Origin: Streptomyces jumonjinensis | GTDB lineage: Bacteria > Actinomycetota > Actinomycetes > Streptomycetales > Streptomycetaceae | NCBI RefSeq assembly: GCF_009600885.1 | Contig: NZ_VCLA01000156.1 | Location: 83,052 to 133,805, forward strand | Direction of reading: 5' to 3' | DNA length: 50,754 nt | Shown here: piece by piece, positions 18,482 to 27,793 of the stretch | How positions within the stretch are numbered: the stretch's first letter is position 1 | Layout: every line of letters starts with the position of its first letter | Translations under genes and position numbers: made by a program | Notes under the pieces: generated by a model | What the model saw: only the letters and a program-made list of their open reading frames with translations | What the model was told of the DNA's origin: nothing | Databases searched by the model: none

Positions 18482-19786
18482 ATGACCACACCCCTGGCCG
18501 ACTATGCCGAGTTCGCGGGCAAACGCGTCGCGATCGTCGAGCACATGCAGAACCACCCCTTCGTGCTGGGTCTGCACCAGGCGCGAGCGCACGGTCTTGA
18601 GGTCTGGCTGCTCACCGGCGACCGGTCCTGGTACACCCACGGCCACGACTGGGACTCCCACCCGCTCGCGGCGGCCGTCGACCGGGTGATCGACGTGGAC
18701 ACCACCGACCTGGAGGCGGTGCTGGCGGCGGTCACCGGCGACGACGGACGGCCCCAGGTGGACGGTCTGACGTCGTTCTCCGACTACCACACGGTGATCG
18801 CCGCGCAGGCGGCCCAGCGGCTCGGACTGCCCGGCCCCGACCCCGCCTCCGTGGAGACCGCGAACGTCAAGGACCGGCTGCGCGTCGCCCTCGGCGATGT
18901 GCCGTACAACATCCCCCACGCGCTGGTGAGCAGCCGGGAGCAGCTTGAGGAAGCCGTCCGCAAGCTGGGCTTCCCGATGATCGCCAAGCCCCCCGCCGAG
19001 GCCATCAGCTACGGAGTCCGGCGCGTCGACGACATGGCTCAGCTCGTCGAGGCGTGGGAGGAGCTGTCCGGGATGCGCCACAGCCTGCGCGGCCAGCCCC
19101 GCTCCGGTGATGTGCTGCTGGAGACCTATGTCGAGGGCGTCGAGGTCAGCGTCGAGACGATGACGGTCGACGGTTACACCCATGTCTTCGGCGTCACCTC
19201 CAAGGACCTGTTCGGGGACCCCGCGTACATCGAGTGCGGGCACACCTTCCCGGTGCCGCTGTCCGACGACGAGCGCGACGCGCTGTACTCCGTCGTCCGT
19301 GACACCCTCGCGGCGATCGGCTACCGGCACGGCCCGTGCCACACCGAGGTACGGCGCACCGAGACCGGCTGGCGCGTCATCGAGGCCAATCCGCGGACCC
19401 CGTCGAGCTGTATGACCATGCTGGTCACGGACGTCACCGGACGCAGCCCGATCCTGGACGCCTGGCTGCTCACGATCGGCGCGGTCCCGCGGATCGAGCC
19501 CGTCGTCCACAACGGCGGCGCGGCCGTGCGCATGATCTACCCGGAGCGGCGCGGCACCCTCAAGCGCGTCGACGGCGTCGAGGCGGCTGCCGCGGTCCCC
19601 GGCGTCCAGGTGCTGCTGCATGTGGAGAAGGGCGACAAGCTGCTCCAGCGCATGGACAACTCCTCCTGCGTCGGCTTCACCTACTGCACCGGACCGGACC
19701 GGCTGGAGGCCCAGGCCCTCGCCGACAAGGCCGCCGGATACCTCGACTTCGTGGTCGAAGAGGACGAAGAGGACGCGGAGCAGTGA
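18482..19786 (+). CDS. gcaS: N-glycyl-clavaminic acid synthetase (ATP-grasp)
   Basis: ATP-grasp ligase of 434 residues. In S. clavuligerus, GcaS (Orf17) joins glycine to clavaminic acid to give N-glycyl-clavaminic acid, an intermediate between the early (3S,5S) and late (3R,5R) halves of the pathway. Visible features are an N-terminal Rossmann-like part (KRVAIVEHMQNHPF), the ATP-binding lysine region FPMIAKPPAEAISYGVR, the acidic strand LLETYVEGVEVSVE, and the metal-binding tail VIEANPRTPSS with the Glu/Asn pair. The ATG at 18482 follows CGGAGG. Its stop overlaps orf16 by 4 nt, the first of three such overlaps (gcaS-orf16-oppA2), so this is one operon. The free amino acid and ATP use is known from the family; the substrate is assigned by orthology. 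Confidence 0.93.
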   Translation: MTTPLADYAEFAGKRVAIVEHMQNHPFVLGLHQARAHGLEVWLLTGDRSWYTHGHDWDSHPLAAAVDRVIDVDTTDLEAVLAAVTGDDGRPQVDGLTSFSDYHTVIAAQAAQRLGLPGPDPASVETANVKDRLRVALGDVPYNIPHALVSSREQLEEAVRKLGFPMIAKPPAEAISYGVRRVDDMAQLVEAWEELSGMRHSLRGQPRSGDVLLETYVEGVEVSVETMTVDGYTHVFGVTSKDLFGDPAYIECGHTFPVPLSDDERDALYSVVRDTLAAIGYRHGPCHTEVRRTETGWRVIEANPRTPSSCMTMLVTDVTGRSPILDAWLLTIGAVPRIEPVVHNGGAAVRMIYPERRGTLKRVDGVEAAAAVPGVQVLLHVEKGDKLLQRMDNSSCVGFTYCTGPDRLEAQALADKAAGYLDFVVEEDEEDAEQ

Positions 19787-20946
19787 GCGCCGACACGGCC
19801 GGGCCCGGGGAGCACGGCGGGGCGGATGTGACGCGGGTGGCCGACGCCGCCGGGCTGCCCGGGGCGGGCTGGTCGGATCTGGTCGGCCCCGAGGACTTCT
19901 TCCAGACCCCCCGCTGGCTGGCGGTACAGGAGCGCAACTCCGGCACCACGATGGACTTCCTGGTCCGCCGCCGGGCCGGGGCGCCCGTCGCGGCCCTGGT
20001 GACCGCCTGGGCGGACGATTCGGTGCCCTGGCTGCTCGCCCGGCCCGACGCGATGCTCGCCCGGGGGCTCGCCGACGAGACGCCCGAGCCCCAGGCGGCG
20101 GCCCGCCTCGCCGACGTGGCCGGGGGCGACCCCGCGTCGCTGCTGCCGTCCCTGGTGTGCGGCGGTCGCCACCTGGGCCGCACCCGCCCGCTGGCCGCGC
20201 CCGACGCGCTGCCGTCGGATGTCGAGGCGCTGGTGGCCGAGGCCGAGCGGCTCGCCGCGGAACGCGGCGCGGCCTCCGTGTGCTTCCCGCACGTCGACGA
20301 GCGCGACACCGGGCTCGTGGACCTGCTGAACAGCCGCGGCTACCGGTCGCACCCCTCGGCGCACTACGCCTGGCTGGCGATCCCGCCCGGCGGCTGGGAC
20401 GAGTTCATCGCCGGGATGAGCAAGCACCGCCGCCGCCGGGTCAAGCTGGAGCGCCGGGCGCTGGCCGAGGCGAAGGTGGACGTGCGGATCGAGCCGCTCA
20501 CCCAGGACCTGGTGCCCCGGCTGGGCGAGCTCGACTGCAATCTGCTGCGCAAGTACGGCAATCCGGCGAGCCCCGAGCACTCGGCGGGGCTGCTGAGCTG
20601 GATCGCCGAGGTCATGGGCGACGACGTCATGGTCTCCGTCGCCCGCAAGGACGGGGAGATCATCGGCTTCGGCATGGTGCTGCGCTCCCGGGCCCGGGGC
20701 CGCGAGGAGTGGTTCGGCCACCGCGCCGGATTCGACTACGACGCCCAGGGCAAGCTGCCGCTCTACTACGACGTCCTGTACTACCGGGTGCTGGAGGCCG
20801 CGGCCCAGGAGGGCGTGTCCGTCCTGCACGCCGGCATCGGCAGCGTCGAGGCGAAGCTCGCCCGCGGCTGCCAGGCCAGCCAGGAGCACTCCTTCCTGCT
20901 CCGTCTGCCCCGAACCGACACGGATTCCGAGAGGACCGCACGATGA
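19783..20946 (+). CDS. orf16: Orf16, FemAB-like/GNAT-fold protein of the clavulanate cluster
   Basis: Protein of about 387 residues starting at a GTG that overlaps the gcaS stop (GTGA). It matches the FemAB_like (PF04339-type) family: an N-terminal LVGPEDFFQTPRWL segment, then a C-terminal acyltransferase-like fold with MSKHRRRRVKLERR, LPLYYDVLYYRVLE and HAGIGSVEAKLARG. Relatives of this fold include aminoacyl-tRNA-dependent peptidoglycan bridge enzymes. As I recall, loss of orf16 in S. clavuligerus stops clavulanic acid formation and leads to accumulation of (acetyl)glycyl-clavaminic acid, so it acts after GcaS. Its reaction is not known to me. It overlaps oppA2 by ATGA, so GcaS, Orf16 and OppA2 should be made together. 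Confidence 0.85.
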   Translation: MSADTAGPGEHGGADVTRVADAAGLPGAGWSDLVGPEDFFQTPRWLAVQERNSGTTMDFLVRRRAGAPVAALVTAWADDSVPWLLARPDAMLARGLADETPEPQAAARLADVAGGDPASLLPSLVCGGRHLGRTRPLAAPDALPSDVEALVAEAERLAAERGAASVCFPHVDERDTGLVDLLNSRGYRSHPSAHYAWLAIPPGGWDEFIAGMSKHRRRRVKLERRALAEAKVDVRIEPLTQDLVPRLGELDCNLLRKYGNPASPEHSAGLLSWIAEVMGDDVMVSVARKDGEIIGFGMVLRSRARGREEWFGHRAGFDYDAQGKLPLYYDVLYYRVLEAAAQEGVSVLHAGIGSVEAKLARGCQASQEHSFLLRLPRTDTDSERTAR

Positions 20947-22646
20947 CCACGGAACGGCGACGACTCGCCCCGGCGAGTGCCCACGCCGGCTGGGACGCCG
21001 CCGTGGGGTCGATGGTGAACCCCTCGGAACGGCGCGGCGGCACCCTGCGGCTGGCCTCCTCGGCCGATGTGGACTCGCTCGACCCCGCGCGCACCTACTA
21101 CGTATGGGTATGGCTGCTCCAGCGGATGCTCAACCGCACCCTGATGGCCTACCCCACCGACCCGGGGCCCGCCGGGCTCGTGCCCGTACCGGACCTGGCC
21201 GAGGGCCCCGGGCAGGTCAGCGACGGCGGCCGGACCTGGAGCTACCGGCTCCGCCCCGGTCTGCGCTTCGACGACGGCACCCCGATCACCTCGGCCGATG
21301 TGCGCCACGCCGTGCAGCGGGTGTTCGCCCAGGACGTGCTGCCCGGCGGCCCCACCTACCTCATACCGCTGCTGGACGACCCCGCCCGGCCCTACCCCGG
21401 CCCGTACCGGACCGAGGAACCGCTGCGGTCCGTGCGCACGCCCGACGACCGCACGATCGTCTTCCATCTCAACCGGCCGTTCTCCGACTTCGACCATCTG
21501 ATGGCCCAGCCCTGCGCCGCGCCGGTGCCACAGCACGCCGACACCGGCGCGGAGTACGGCGCCGCCCCCCGCTCCAGCGGCCCGTACCGCGTCGCCGAGC
21601 ACCGGCCGGGAGCCTTCCTCCACCTGGAGCGCAACCCGCACTGGGACCCGGCCACGGACCCGATCCGGCCCGCGCTGCCCGACCGGGTGGAGCTGACCAT
21701 CGGCATGGACGTCGACGAACTCGACGACCGGCTGATCGACGGGGAGTTCGACATCAACCTGGAGGGCCGGGGCCTCCAGCACGCGGCCCAGAATCTGGTC
21801 ACCGCGGACGATGTGCTGCGCTCGCACACGGACAACCCCCGTACGAGCTTTCTGCACTTCGTCGCGATCCAGCCGCACATCCCGCCGTTCGACGATGTGC
21901 GGGTGCGCCGGGCGGTGCACTACGCGGCGGACAAGATCCTGCTCCAGGAGGCGCGCGGCGGCCCCGTCACCGGCGGCGACCTGACCACGGCGCTCTTCCC
22001 GCCCACGCTGCCCGCACACCAGGACCTGGACCTGTACCCCACGGGCCAGGACCTCCGCGGCGATCTGGACGCGGCCCGCGCCGAGCTGAAGGCGGCCGGA
22101 CTCCCGGACGGCTTCGAGGCGGTGATCGGCACCCAGCGCGGCAAGTTCCGGATGGTCGCCGACGCGGTCGCCGAATCGGTGGCCAGGGTCGGCATCCGGC
22201 TGACCGTGAAGGAACTCGACGTAGCCACGTACTTCAGCCTCGGAGCCGGGCACCCCGAGACCGTCCGCGAGCACGGGCTCGGCCTGATCGTCACCGACTG
22301 GGGCGCCGACTTCCCCACCGAGTACGGCTTCCTCTCCCCGCTCGTGGACGGCCGTCAGATCAAGCGCAACGGCGGCAACTGGAACCTCCCCGAACTCGAC
22401 GATCCGATGGTCAACGATCTGATCGACGAGACCCTCCACACCACCGACCCCGCCGAGCGCGCCCGCCTGTGGCAGGCCGTGGAGCGGCGGGTGATGGAGC
22501 ACGCCGTGCTGCTGCCCCTCGTCCACGACAAGACCCTGCACTTCCGCAACCCATGGGTCACCAATGTCTACGTCCACCCGGCGTTCGGCCTGTACGACAT
22601 CCAGGCGATGGGCCTCGACTCGGTCGCCGGCGCCGGTGCTGGTTGA
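20943..22646 (+). CDS. oppA2: Oligopeptide-binding protein OppA2 (Orf15)
   Basis: Family 5 (DppA/OppA-type) solute-binding protein of 567 residues. It has the family opening GGTLRLASSADVDSLDPA, the DGTPITSADV and SSGPYRV segments and a C-terminal LVTDWGADFPTEYGFL. In S. clavuligerus OppA2 is needed for clavulanic acid and mutants accumulate glycylated clavaminic acid, so it is more than a transporter part. No permease or ATPase gene is nearby. The N terminus (MTTERRRLAPASAHAGW) has no hydrophobic signal segment or lipobox, so export by the normal route is not evident. The ATG at 20943 overlaps orf16. It is a paralogue of oppA1 at 30325, with the same domain layout. Confidence 0.93.
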   Translation: MTTERRRLAPASAHAGWDAAVGSMVNPSERRGGTLRLASSADVDSLDPARTYYVWVWLLQRMLNRTLMAYPTDPGPAGLVPVPDLAEGPGQVSDGGRTWSYRLRPGLRFDDGTPITSADVRHAVQRVFAQDVLPGGPTYLIPLLDDPARPYPGPYRTEEPLRSVRTPDDRTIVFHLNRPFSDFDHLMAQPCAAPVPQHADTGAEYGAAPRSSGPYRVAEHRPGAFLHLERNPHWDPATDPIRPALPDRVELTIGMDVDELDDRLIDGEFDINLEGRGLQHAAQNLVTADDVLRSHTDNPRTSFLHFVAIQPHIPPFDDVRVRRAVHYAADKILLQEARGGPVTGGDLTTALFPPTLPAHQDLDLYPTGQDLRGDLDAARAELKAAGLPDGFEAVIGTQRGKFRMVADAVAESVARVGIRLTVKELDVATYFSLGAGHPETVREHGLGLIVTDWGADFPTEYGFLSPLVDGRQIKRNGGNWNLPELDDPMVNDLIDETLHTTDPAERARLWQAVERRVMEHAVLLPLVHDKTLHFRNPWVTNVYVHPAFGLYDIQAMGLDSVAGAGAG

Positions 22647-22725
22647 TAAAGACGCCCACCGTTTCAGCCCGACCCGTTCCAGAGCGACCCGACCCGTTCC
22701 AGATGAAAGACCCTGAGGGACCCCT

Positions 22726-23760
22726 ATGAGCGACACCCCGAGCGACCTGGAGTTCGTCCCGCTCGCCGCGGACGACGACGAGACCGTCGGCCAGTGGCTC
22801 AGCCTGCTGGCCGACGCGGCGGAGAGCGGACCGCGCGCCGCGCCTCCGTGCACCGCCGACATGACCGGCTCGCTGCGCTTCGCCCCGCCCGCCACCGCCC
22901 TGGACGACTGGGTCGTGCGCAGCGGCGGCCGGGTGGTCGGCGCGCTGCGGCTCGCCCTGCCCGACGGTGCTCCGTCGGCCCGGGTGGACCAGCTGCTCGT
23001 CCACCCCGGGCTGCACCGCCGGGGCATCGGCCGGGCGCTCCACGATCACGCGCTGCGCCGGGCCCGTGAGCACGGCCGGTCCACGCTCTCCGCGACCGTC
23101 GTCGAAAGCCTCCCCGGCGGCCCGCCGCAGGATCCGGGTCCCGCCGCGTTCGCCGCCGCGATGGGCGCGGCCCGCTCGGACATCCCGGCGGGCGTGCACC
23201 AGTGGCTCGACCTGGACCGGCACGACCCGCTGGCCGGCGGCGTCCCCGCCACACCCGCCGGCTACTCCCTCGTCACCTGGGGCACCGTCACCCCGGACGA
23301 GTACGCCGTGCAGGTGTCGGAGCTCGAACTGTCGCTGGGCGACGCACCCGTGGACCGGGCCGCGCAGGAGGTCAGAACCAGCTACGCGCGACAGTTCGAG
23401 ACCATGCGCCAAGGCCGGGGGCGGCGGGCCTACCACACCGGGGTCGTCCACGACGGGAGCGGCCGTCTCGCCGGCTACACCAGCGTGTCCAAGACCACCG
23501 GCAACCCCGCCTACGCGCTCCAGGGGATGACCGTGGTCCACCGCGAGCACCGCGGCCACCGCCTGGGCATGCTTCTCAAACTGGCCAACCTGGAGTACGT
23601 CCTGCGGCATGAGCCCGCCGTACGGCTGCTGGACACGGCGAACGCCGAGGACAACCAGCCGATGATCGCCGTGAACGCCGCGATGGGCTTCGAGCCCTAT
23701 GACCGCTGGGTGTTCTGGACCCGTTCAGTGGACTTGCCGGGGTCGGGCTTGTCGGGCTGA
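22726..23760 (+). CDS. orf14: Orf14, tandem GNAT acetyltransferase
   Basis: Protein of 344 residues with two GNAT domains. The N-terminal one has an acetyl-CoA loop of the type LHRRGIGRALHDHALRRA (about residues 97-114). The C-terminal one has VVHREHRGHRLGMLLK and the closing strands LLDTANAEDNQPMIAVN and MGFEPYD. The S. clavuligerus Orf14 structure shows tandem GNAT domains binding acetyl-CoA. An N-acetyl-glycyl-clavaminic acid is known in the pathway, so acetylation of the glycyl group is a reasonable but unproven role. The ATG at 22726 is 79 bp after oppA2. Its last 64 bp overlap the 3' end of orf13 on the other strand, so the two messages are complementary there. Confidence 0.9.
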   Translation: MSDTPSDLEFVPLAADDDETVGQWLSLLADAAESGPRAAPPCTADMTGSLRFAPPATALDDWVVRSGGRVVGALRLALPDGAPSARVDQLLVHPGLHRRGIGRALHDHALRRAREHGRSTLSATVVESLPGGPPQDPGPAAFAAAMGAARSDIPAGVHQWLDLDRHDPLAGGVPATPAGYSLVTWGTVTPDEYAVQVSELELSLGDAPVDRAAQEVRTSYARQFETMRQGRGRRAYHTGVVHDGSGRLAGYTSVSKTTGNPAYALQGMTVVHREHRGHRLGMLLKLANLEYVLRHEPAVRLLDTANAEDNQPMIAVNAAMGFEPYDRWVFWTRSVDLPGSGLSG

Positions 23761-24626
23761 TCCGGCTCGGCCCGGGTCCCCACGAGGACGCCCGCGACGA
23801 CCGCCAGGCCGGCCCCGGCCGACCAGGCGGTCAACTCCTCGTCCAGCGCCAGCCAGGCCGCCGCCACGGCGACGACCGGCACCAGCATGGAGAACGGCGC
23901 CACGGTCCCCGCCTCGTACCGCTTCAGCAGGGTCGACCAGATCCCCGCGCCGACCACCGAGCCCGCGAGCGCGGTGTACAGCAGCGCTGTCAGACCGGGC
24001 AGACCGTCGACGCTGAAGGACTCGCCGAGCGCGCGCCAACCGGTGGTGGGGCCCTCCAGCACAGCGGAGAGCGCCAGCAGCGGAATCGGCGGCAGGACGG
24101 TCATCCAGAGCGCGAAACGCAGCGGATTGTCGGGGCGGGCCTGGCGCCCGGCGATATTGCCGAGCGCCCAGCCGAACGCCGCGAGCAGGGTCAGCACCAG
24201 CGGCAGCAGGGCGGCGTCCCGGGCGCGTTCCACCGCGATCGCGGTCATGCCGAGCACGGCGATGCCGATGCCGGCCAGCTGCCGCCGGGAGATCCGTTCC
24301 CCCAGCAGCAGACCGAGCAGCATGGTGAAGGGCGCCGCCGCCTGCACCACCACCGACGCCTGCCCGGAGGGCATGCCCGTGTCGATGGCGATGAAGAGCA
24401 GCCCGAACTGCATGACCCCGAAGCCCATGCCGTAGACCACCAGCCAGCGCAGCGGGGCCTTGGGCCGGGGCACGAACAGCAGCACGGGCAGGGCCACGAC
24501 GAGAAAGCGCATCGCCGAGAGGAAGACCGGCGGATAGTGGTCGAGGCCGATGCGCACGGCGAGGAAGTTCAGGCCCCACAACACCGCGACGAGAGCGGCG
24601 AGGAGCCGGTCCCTCCCAGTCATCAT
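23697..24626 (-). CDS. orf13: Orf13, EamA/DMT-family membrane transporter
   Basis: Integral membrane protein of 309 residues with ten hydrophobic segments in two EamA repeats, the second beginning near [18 protein letters not shown]. The family exports amino acids and metabolites. Position in the cluster suggests export of clavulanic acid or an intermediate, but this has not been shown to my knowledge. Its start ATG at 24626 overlaps the stop of orf12 by 4 nt (ATGA), and it is the last gene of the cyp-fd-orf12-orf13 group. The 3' end overlaps orf14 by 64 bp in the convergent direction. Confidence 0.9.
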   Translation of the reverse strand: MMTGRDRLLAALVAVLWGLNFLAVRIGLDHYPPVFLSAMRFLVVALPVLLFVPRPKAPLRWLVVYGMGFGVMQFGLLFIAIDTGMPSGQASVVVQAAAPFTMLLGLLLGERISRRQLAGIGIAVLGMTAIAVERARDAALLPLVLTLLAAFGWALGNIAGRQARPDNPLRFALWMTVLPPIPLLALSAVLEGPTTGWRALGESFSVDGLPGLTALLYTALAGSVVGAGIWSTLLKRYEAGTVAPFSMLVPVVAVAAAWLALDEELTAWSAGAGLAVVAGVLVGTRAEPDQPDKPDPGKSTERVQNTQRS

Positions 24627-25963
24627 GGGGTGCTGACCCCGTCCGCCTGTCTGGCGCGCGCGCCGACGGCCGCGCCGGACTCCAGCAGGCCGGACTCGAT
24701 GACACGGGCGCCGACTCCGCGCAGATACAGGCCGTCGCCGATGGGCTTCTGCTCATCGGCCATCTGCCGCAGCACCAGGACATACGTTTCGCCGGCCCGG
24801 TTCTGGAGCAGCCAGCAGAACATCATCACGCCGGGGGACGAGCCGGCCTTGAAGTACACCCTGCCCCAGATGGCGGGGTCGGCGACGATGCCCGGATAGG
24901 CGGTCAGGATCCGCTCGACGGCGCCGGTGGTATCCCGCTCACTGTCCTCCATGAGCCCCGCCAGGACATGGAGCACGTCGTAGGCGTTCATCATCCAGTC
25001 GATGCCCAGCTGGTGCACCGTCTCGCCCAGGTCGGAGCCGCGCACGGTCATCGGCCCGGTGATCCCGCGCAGCATCTCGCGCCGCCCGGCCTCGTCCCGC
25101 CGCGTCCACTCGGCACGCCTCTCCCGCGCGCCCCAGCCGAGTTCGAAGAACTCCTGGCTGCTCAGGAACGGACGCATCAGGGCCGGGTCATGGTGCCCGG
25201 AGGCCGCCACGGCGCGCTCCACGGCGTCCCGGCCCAGCCGGTCCACGAAGATGTCGGCGGCCGTGTTGTCGCTCAGCACGATCATCTTGTGCGCCGTCTC
25301 GCGCACCGAGACCCGGGTCCCGTCGGGGAGGTCCTGCATATCGCCCGTGGGCAGACTGCGCAGCTCCGGTGTGACGGTGACCTCGTCGTCCCAGCTGATC
25401 TTCCCGCTCTCCAGCGCCTCGATGAGCGCGCGCATCACATAGAGCTTGTTCGCCGACCCGGTGGCCATCGGCCGGTCGGCGTCCGTCTCATGCAGGACGA
25501 CGGGCCCCGAGGGGGTGAGCCGGGCGGCGAGCACGGAGTGCTCGATGCCGGGTATGCGCAGCGCCTCCTCCAGCTCGTCCCAGGTCCGCGTCTGCGGGAT
25601 CGCCATTTCGGGCCGGAGGGTGAGGATGCGGATCACCCCGTTGGAGTCGAGCGTCAGCGACAGGGTGTGGCGTTCGCCCGCAGGCCCCGTCAGCGTGACC
25701 CAGCTCTTGTGGGCGACCGCCTGGTAGTCCTCGACGGTGTAGGGGCCCTGCGCCCGCCACTCGCGAAGAGTGGGGGAGAACTTGCCCGCGACTCCGGCCC
25801 CGAAGGTGGGCATGAAGCGTGCGGCCATTTCCTCGTCAGAGGCGATGTCGGGCGCCGTGAGTAAATTCACCGCCCACCGGGCCGCCTCGCCCATCGGGGA
25901 GCCGTCGGCGGCGAGCGCGGCCTGGGCGGCGCTGGGGACGGAACCGGCAGCTTCGATCATCAT
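24623..25963 (-). CDS. orf12: Orf12, serine beta-lactamase/esterase-fold protein
   Basis: Protein of 446 residues with an N-terminal alpha/beta domain (SnoaL/steroid-isomerase-like, about 30-125) and a C-terminal class A beta-lactamase fold. The nucleophile motif is S170-AN-K173 in [12 protein letters not shown]. An SDN-like S231-D-N follows in [12 protein letters not shown]. clavuligerus Orf12 has SAYK and SDN at the same places; its structure binds clavulanic acid and it has esterase activity. It is needed for clavulanic acid production and may act around the 3S,5S to 3R,5R inversion. Two ATG codons stand together at 25963 and 25960 behind AAGGAG; the second has the better spacing. It overlaps orf13. 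Confidence 0.93.
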   Translation of the reverse strand: MMIEAAGSVPSAAQAALAADGSPMGEAARWAVNLLTAPDIASDEEMAARFMPTFGAGVAGKFSPTLREWRAQGPYTVEDYQAVAHKSWVTLTGPAGERHTLSLTLDSNGVIRILTLRPEMAIPQTRTWDELEEALRIPGIEHSVLAARLTPSGPVVLHETDADRPMATGSANKLYVMRALIEALESGKISWDDEVTVTPELRSLPTGDMQDLPDGTRVSVRETAHKMIVLSDNTAADIFVDRLGRDAVERAVAASGHHDPALMRPFLSSQEFFELGWGARERRAEWTRRDEAGRREMLRGITGPMTVRGSDLGETVHQLGIDWMMNAYDVLHVLAGLMEDSERDTTGAVERILTAYPGIVADPAIWGRVYFKAGSSPGVMMFCWLLQNRAGETYVLVLRQMADEQKPIGDGLYLRGVGARVIESGLLESGAAVGARARQADGVSTP

Positions 25964-26014
25964 CGCTCCTTGTCGGCCGCTGTGCGGGGAGCGGCGTCGT
26001 GGTGACGCACGCTC

Positions 26015-26230
26015 TCAGCCCTCGGTGACCGTGATGGCTTCGCAGGGGCAGAGCTCGGCGCAGAGCCGGGCCGGTGCGTGCAGTTCGGGCGGGGGGGTGG
26101 CGTCGAGCAGGACCACGGTCCCCGTGTCGGGGTCCTGGTCGAAGACCTCGGGCGCCGTGGCCGCGCAGCGCCCCATCGCGCAGCAGGCGGCCGGGTCGAT
26201 CGAGATGGTGAGCCGGGGTATGTCGCTCAC
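26015..26230 (-). CDS. fd: 3Fe-4S ferredoxin partner of the P450
   Basis: Small ferredoxin of 71 residues starting at a GTG (26230) only 4 nt after the P450 stop. Cysteines C16/C17, C22 and C57/C61/C63 fit a Streptomyces P450-type 3Fe-4S ferredoxin (CCAMGRC near the N terminus, ELCPC near the C terminus). It should pass electrons to the cyp product, as orf11 does in the S. clavuligerus cluster. It lies between cyp and orf12 on the same strand. Confidence 0.92.
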   Translation of the reverse strand: MSDIPRLTISIDPAACCAMGRCAATAPEVFDQDPDTGTVVLLDATPPPELHAPARLCAELCPCEAITVTEG

Positions 26231-26234
26231 CGGG

Positions 26235-27458
26235 TCACCAGGTGACCGGGAGGGAGCCGAGGCCGTAACTGGACACCTCGTGGCGGAATTCCAGCTCCTC
26301 GAAGGGAATGGCCAGCCGGGCGCCGGGCATCCAGCGCAGCACGGCGGCGTAGATCTCCTCCAGTTCGACCCGGGCGAGCCACTGCCCCAGGCACTGGTGC
26401 ATCCCATGGCCGAAGGCGAAGTGGCGGCGGGCGTCGCGGTGCGGGTCCAGCCGGTCCGGATCGGGGAAGATCTGCTCATCGCGGTTGGCCGCCGACAGCG
26501 ACAGCACCACGCCCTCGCCGGCGCGGATGACGACGTCGTCGAGCTCTACGTCCTCGGTGGCGGCGCGGGCCAGGCCGTTCTGCACGATGGAGTGGAAGCG
26601 CAGCAGTTCCTCGACCATCTTGGGCATCAGGCCCGGGTCCTCGGCCAGCGCCTCGGTCAGCCCCGGGTCGGTGATCAGGCTGAGCAGACCGAGGCCCGCC
26701 TGGCTGGTGGTCGTGCCATGGCCCGCCACCAGCAGCAGCCGGCACATCGGCACCATCTCGTCGATGCTCAGCTTGCCCGGCCGCACCTGGTCGAGGACCA
26801 GACGGCTGATCAGATCGTCGCCGGGGTCGGCCAGCCGCTCCTCGACGAGCTCGCGCAGATAGCCGTCCAGCTCGTCGCGGGCGGCGGCGACCTGGTCGGG
26901 GGTGTATCCGCGGTCGACGAGGATGGCGCTGCGGCTCTCGATGAACTCGCGGCGGTCGTCACCGGCCCCGAACAGCAGGGTGATCACCCGTGACGGCACC
27001 GGGATGGCCAGCCCGGCGACCAGGTCGACGGGCCGTTCCCCGGTCACCAGCTTCGCGAGCATCTCGTCCAGCAGCTCCCGCACGGCCGGGCGCAGCGCCT
27101 CGGCGCGGCGGGCCAGGAAGTCGCGGGTGAGCATCGAGCGCAGCCGGGAGTGTTCCGGGTCGTCCATGCGGATGAACGACGCCGACGCGGGCTTGGCGCG
27201 CACCAGTTGAGAGATGCGGGTCAGCATCGGAAAGCCGGGCGCGCTGGTCACCGCGGTGAAGCGGCGGTCTCCCAGTACGGCCTTGACGCCGGCGTGCGAC
27301 GTCACCAGCCACACCTGACTGCCGTCCCAGAGGGTCACCCGGCTCGCGGCCTTCCCGGCCCGCAATTCGGCCAGCGGGGGCGGGGGATCCACGGGTGAGA
27401 CGCGAGGCATCGGGTATACCGGTGCCGACTCCTCCGCCAGAGGCGCTGTCTCGTTCAT
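26235..27458 (-). CDS. cyp: Cytochrome P450 of the clavulanate late pathway (Orf10)
   Basis: Cytochrome P450 of 407 residues. It has the I-helix oxygen-binding motif AGHGTTTSQ, the K-helix EELLRFH (ExxR) and the haem ligand loop FGHGMHQCLGQWLARVELE with the axial cysteine. In S. clavuligerus, orf10 is required for clavulanic acid and probably takes part in the oxidative deamination/inversion that turns clavaminic acid derivatives into clavaldehyde; the exact reaction is not settled. The ATG at 27458 gives the same length as the S. clavuligerus protein as I remember it; a G-rich GGTGGTGGAGG precedes it. It heads the cyp-fd-orf12-orf13 group and is divergent from car. Confidence 0.93.
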   Translation of the reverse strand: MNETAPLAEESAPVYPMPRVSPVDPPPPLAELRAGKAASRVTLWDGSQVWLVTSHAGVKAVLGDRRFTAVTSAPGFPMLTRISQLVRAKPASASFIRMDDPEHSRLRSMLTRDFLARRAEALRPAVRELLDEMLAKLVTGERPVDLVAGLAIPVPSRVITLLFGAGDDRREFIESRSAILVDRGYTPDQVAAARDELDGYLRELVEERLADPGDDLISRLVLDQVRPGKLSIDEMVPMCRLLLVAGHGTTTSQAGLGLLSLITDPGLTEALAEDPGLMPKMVEELLRFHSIVQNGLARAATEDVELDDVVIRAGEGVVLSLSAANRDEQIFPDPDRLDPHRDARRHFAFGHGMHQCLGQWLARVELEEIYAAVLRWMPGARLAIPFEELEFRHEVSSYGLGSLPVTW

Positions 27459-27793
27459 CCTCCACCACCCGTCCCTGCGCTCGCCATGTCGTCCTGCGGC
27501 CAATCTGCCGCAGGCCCCTGGGGCCGGACGTGATCACCGGCGCGGCGTGCATAACCCGGCGGAGAACGTCATAACCGGGGCCGCCGAAAGAAATTCACTG
27601 GACAATGCCGCGCTGATAGCGTCTGGCGGGACCGAGCGGCACTCCCGTTCCGCGGAGCTCTTCATTCCACCGGCATTCAGCAGCTCCCCGGAAATCCGTA
27701 CACCCCAGCTGCCGCACACGCAACAGCCGTACACGCAGCCGCCGTACACGCAACAGCCGCACCCGAAAACCGCCGCACCACGTGGGAGAAACG
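27459..27793. promoter_or_regulatory. Divergent cyp-car promoter region
   Basis: The 335 bp drive cyp to the left and car to the right. CATAACC occurs at 27550 and again at 27570, exactly two helical turns apart, a possible regulator site. The car-proximal part carries 15-bp repeats. AT content is raised around 27580-27620. No gene is seen. Confidence 0.5.
27712..27765. repeat. 15-bp tandem repeat upstream of car
   Basis: Units CCGCACACGCAACAG, CCGTACACGCAGCCG and CCGTACACGCAACAG, plus a partial copy, run end to end about 30 bp before the car start. They would lie in the car leader or promoter. Confidence 0.9.

Noticed and set aside
19620..22646. A 1008-residue plus-strand frame covering gcaS, orf16 and oppA2
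   Set aside because: Only its last 567 residues, from ATG 20943, are the real OppA2. The upstream part is out of frame with gcaS and orf16 and is low-complexity Arg/Ala/Gly.
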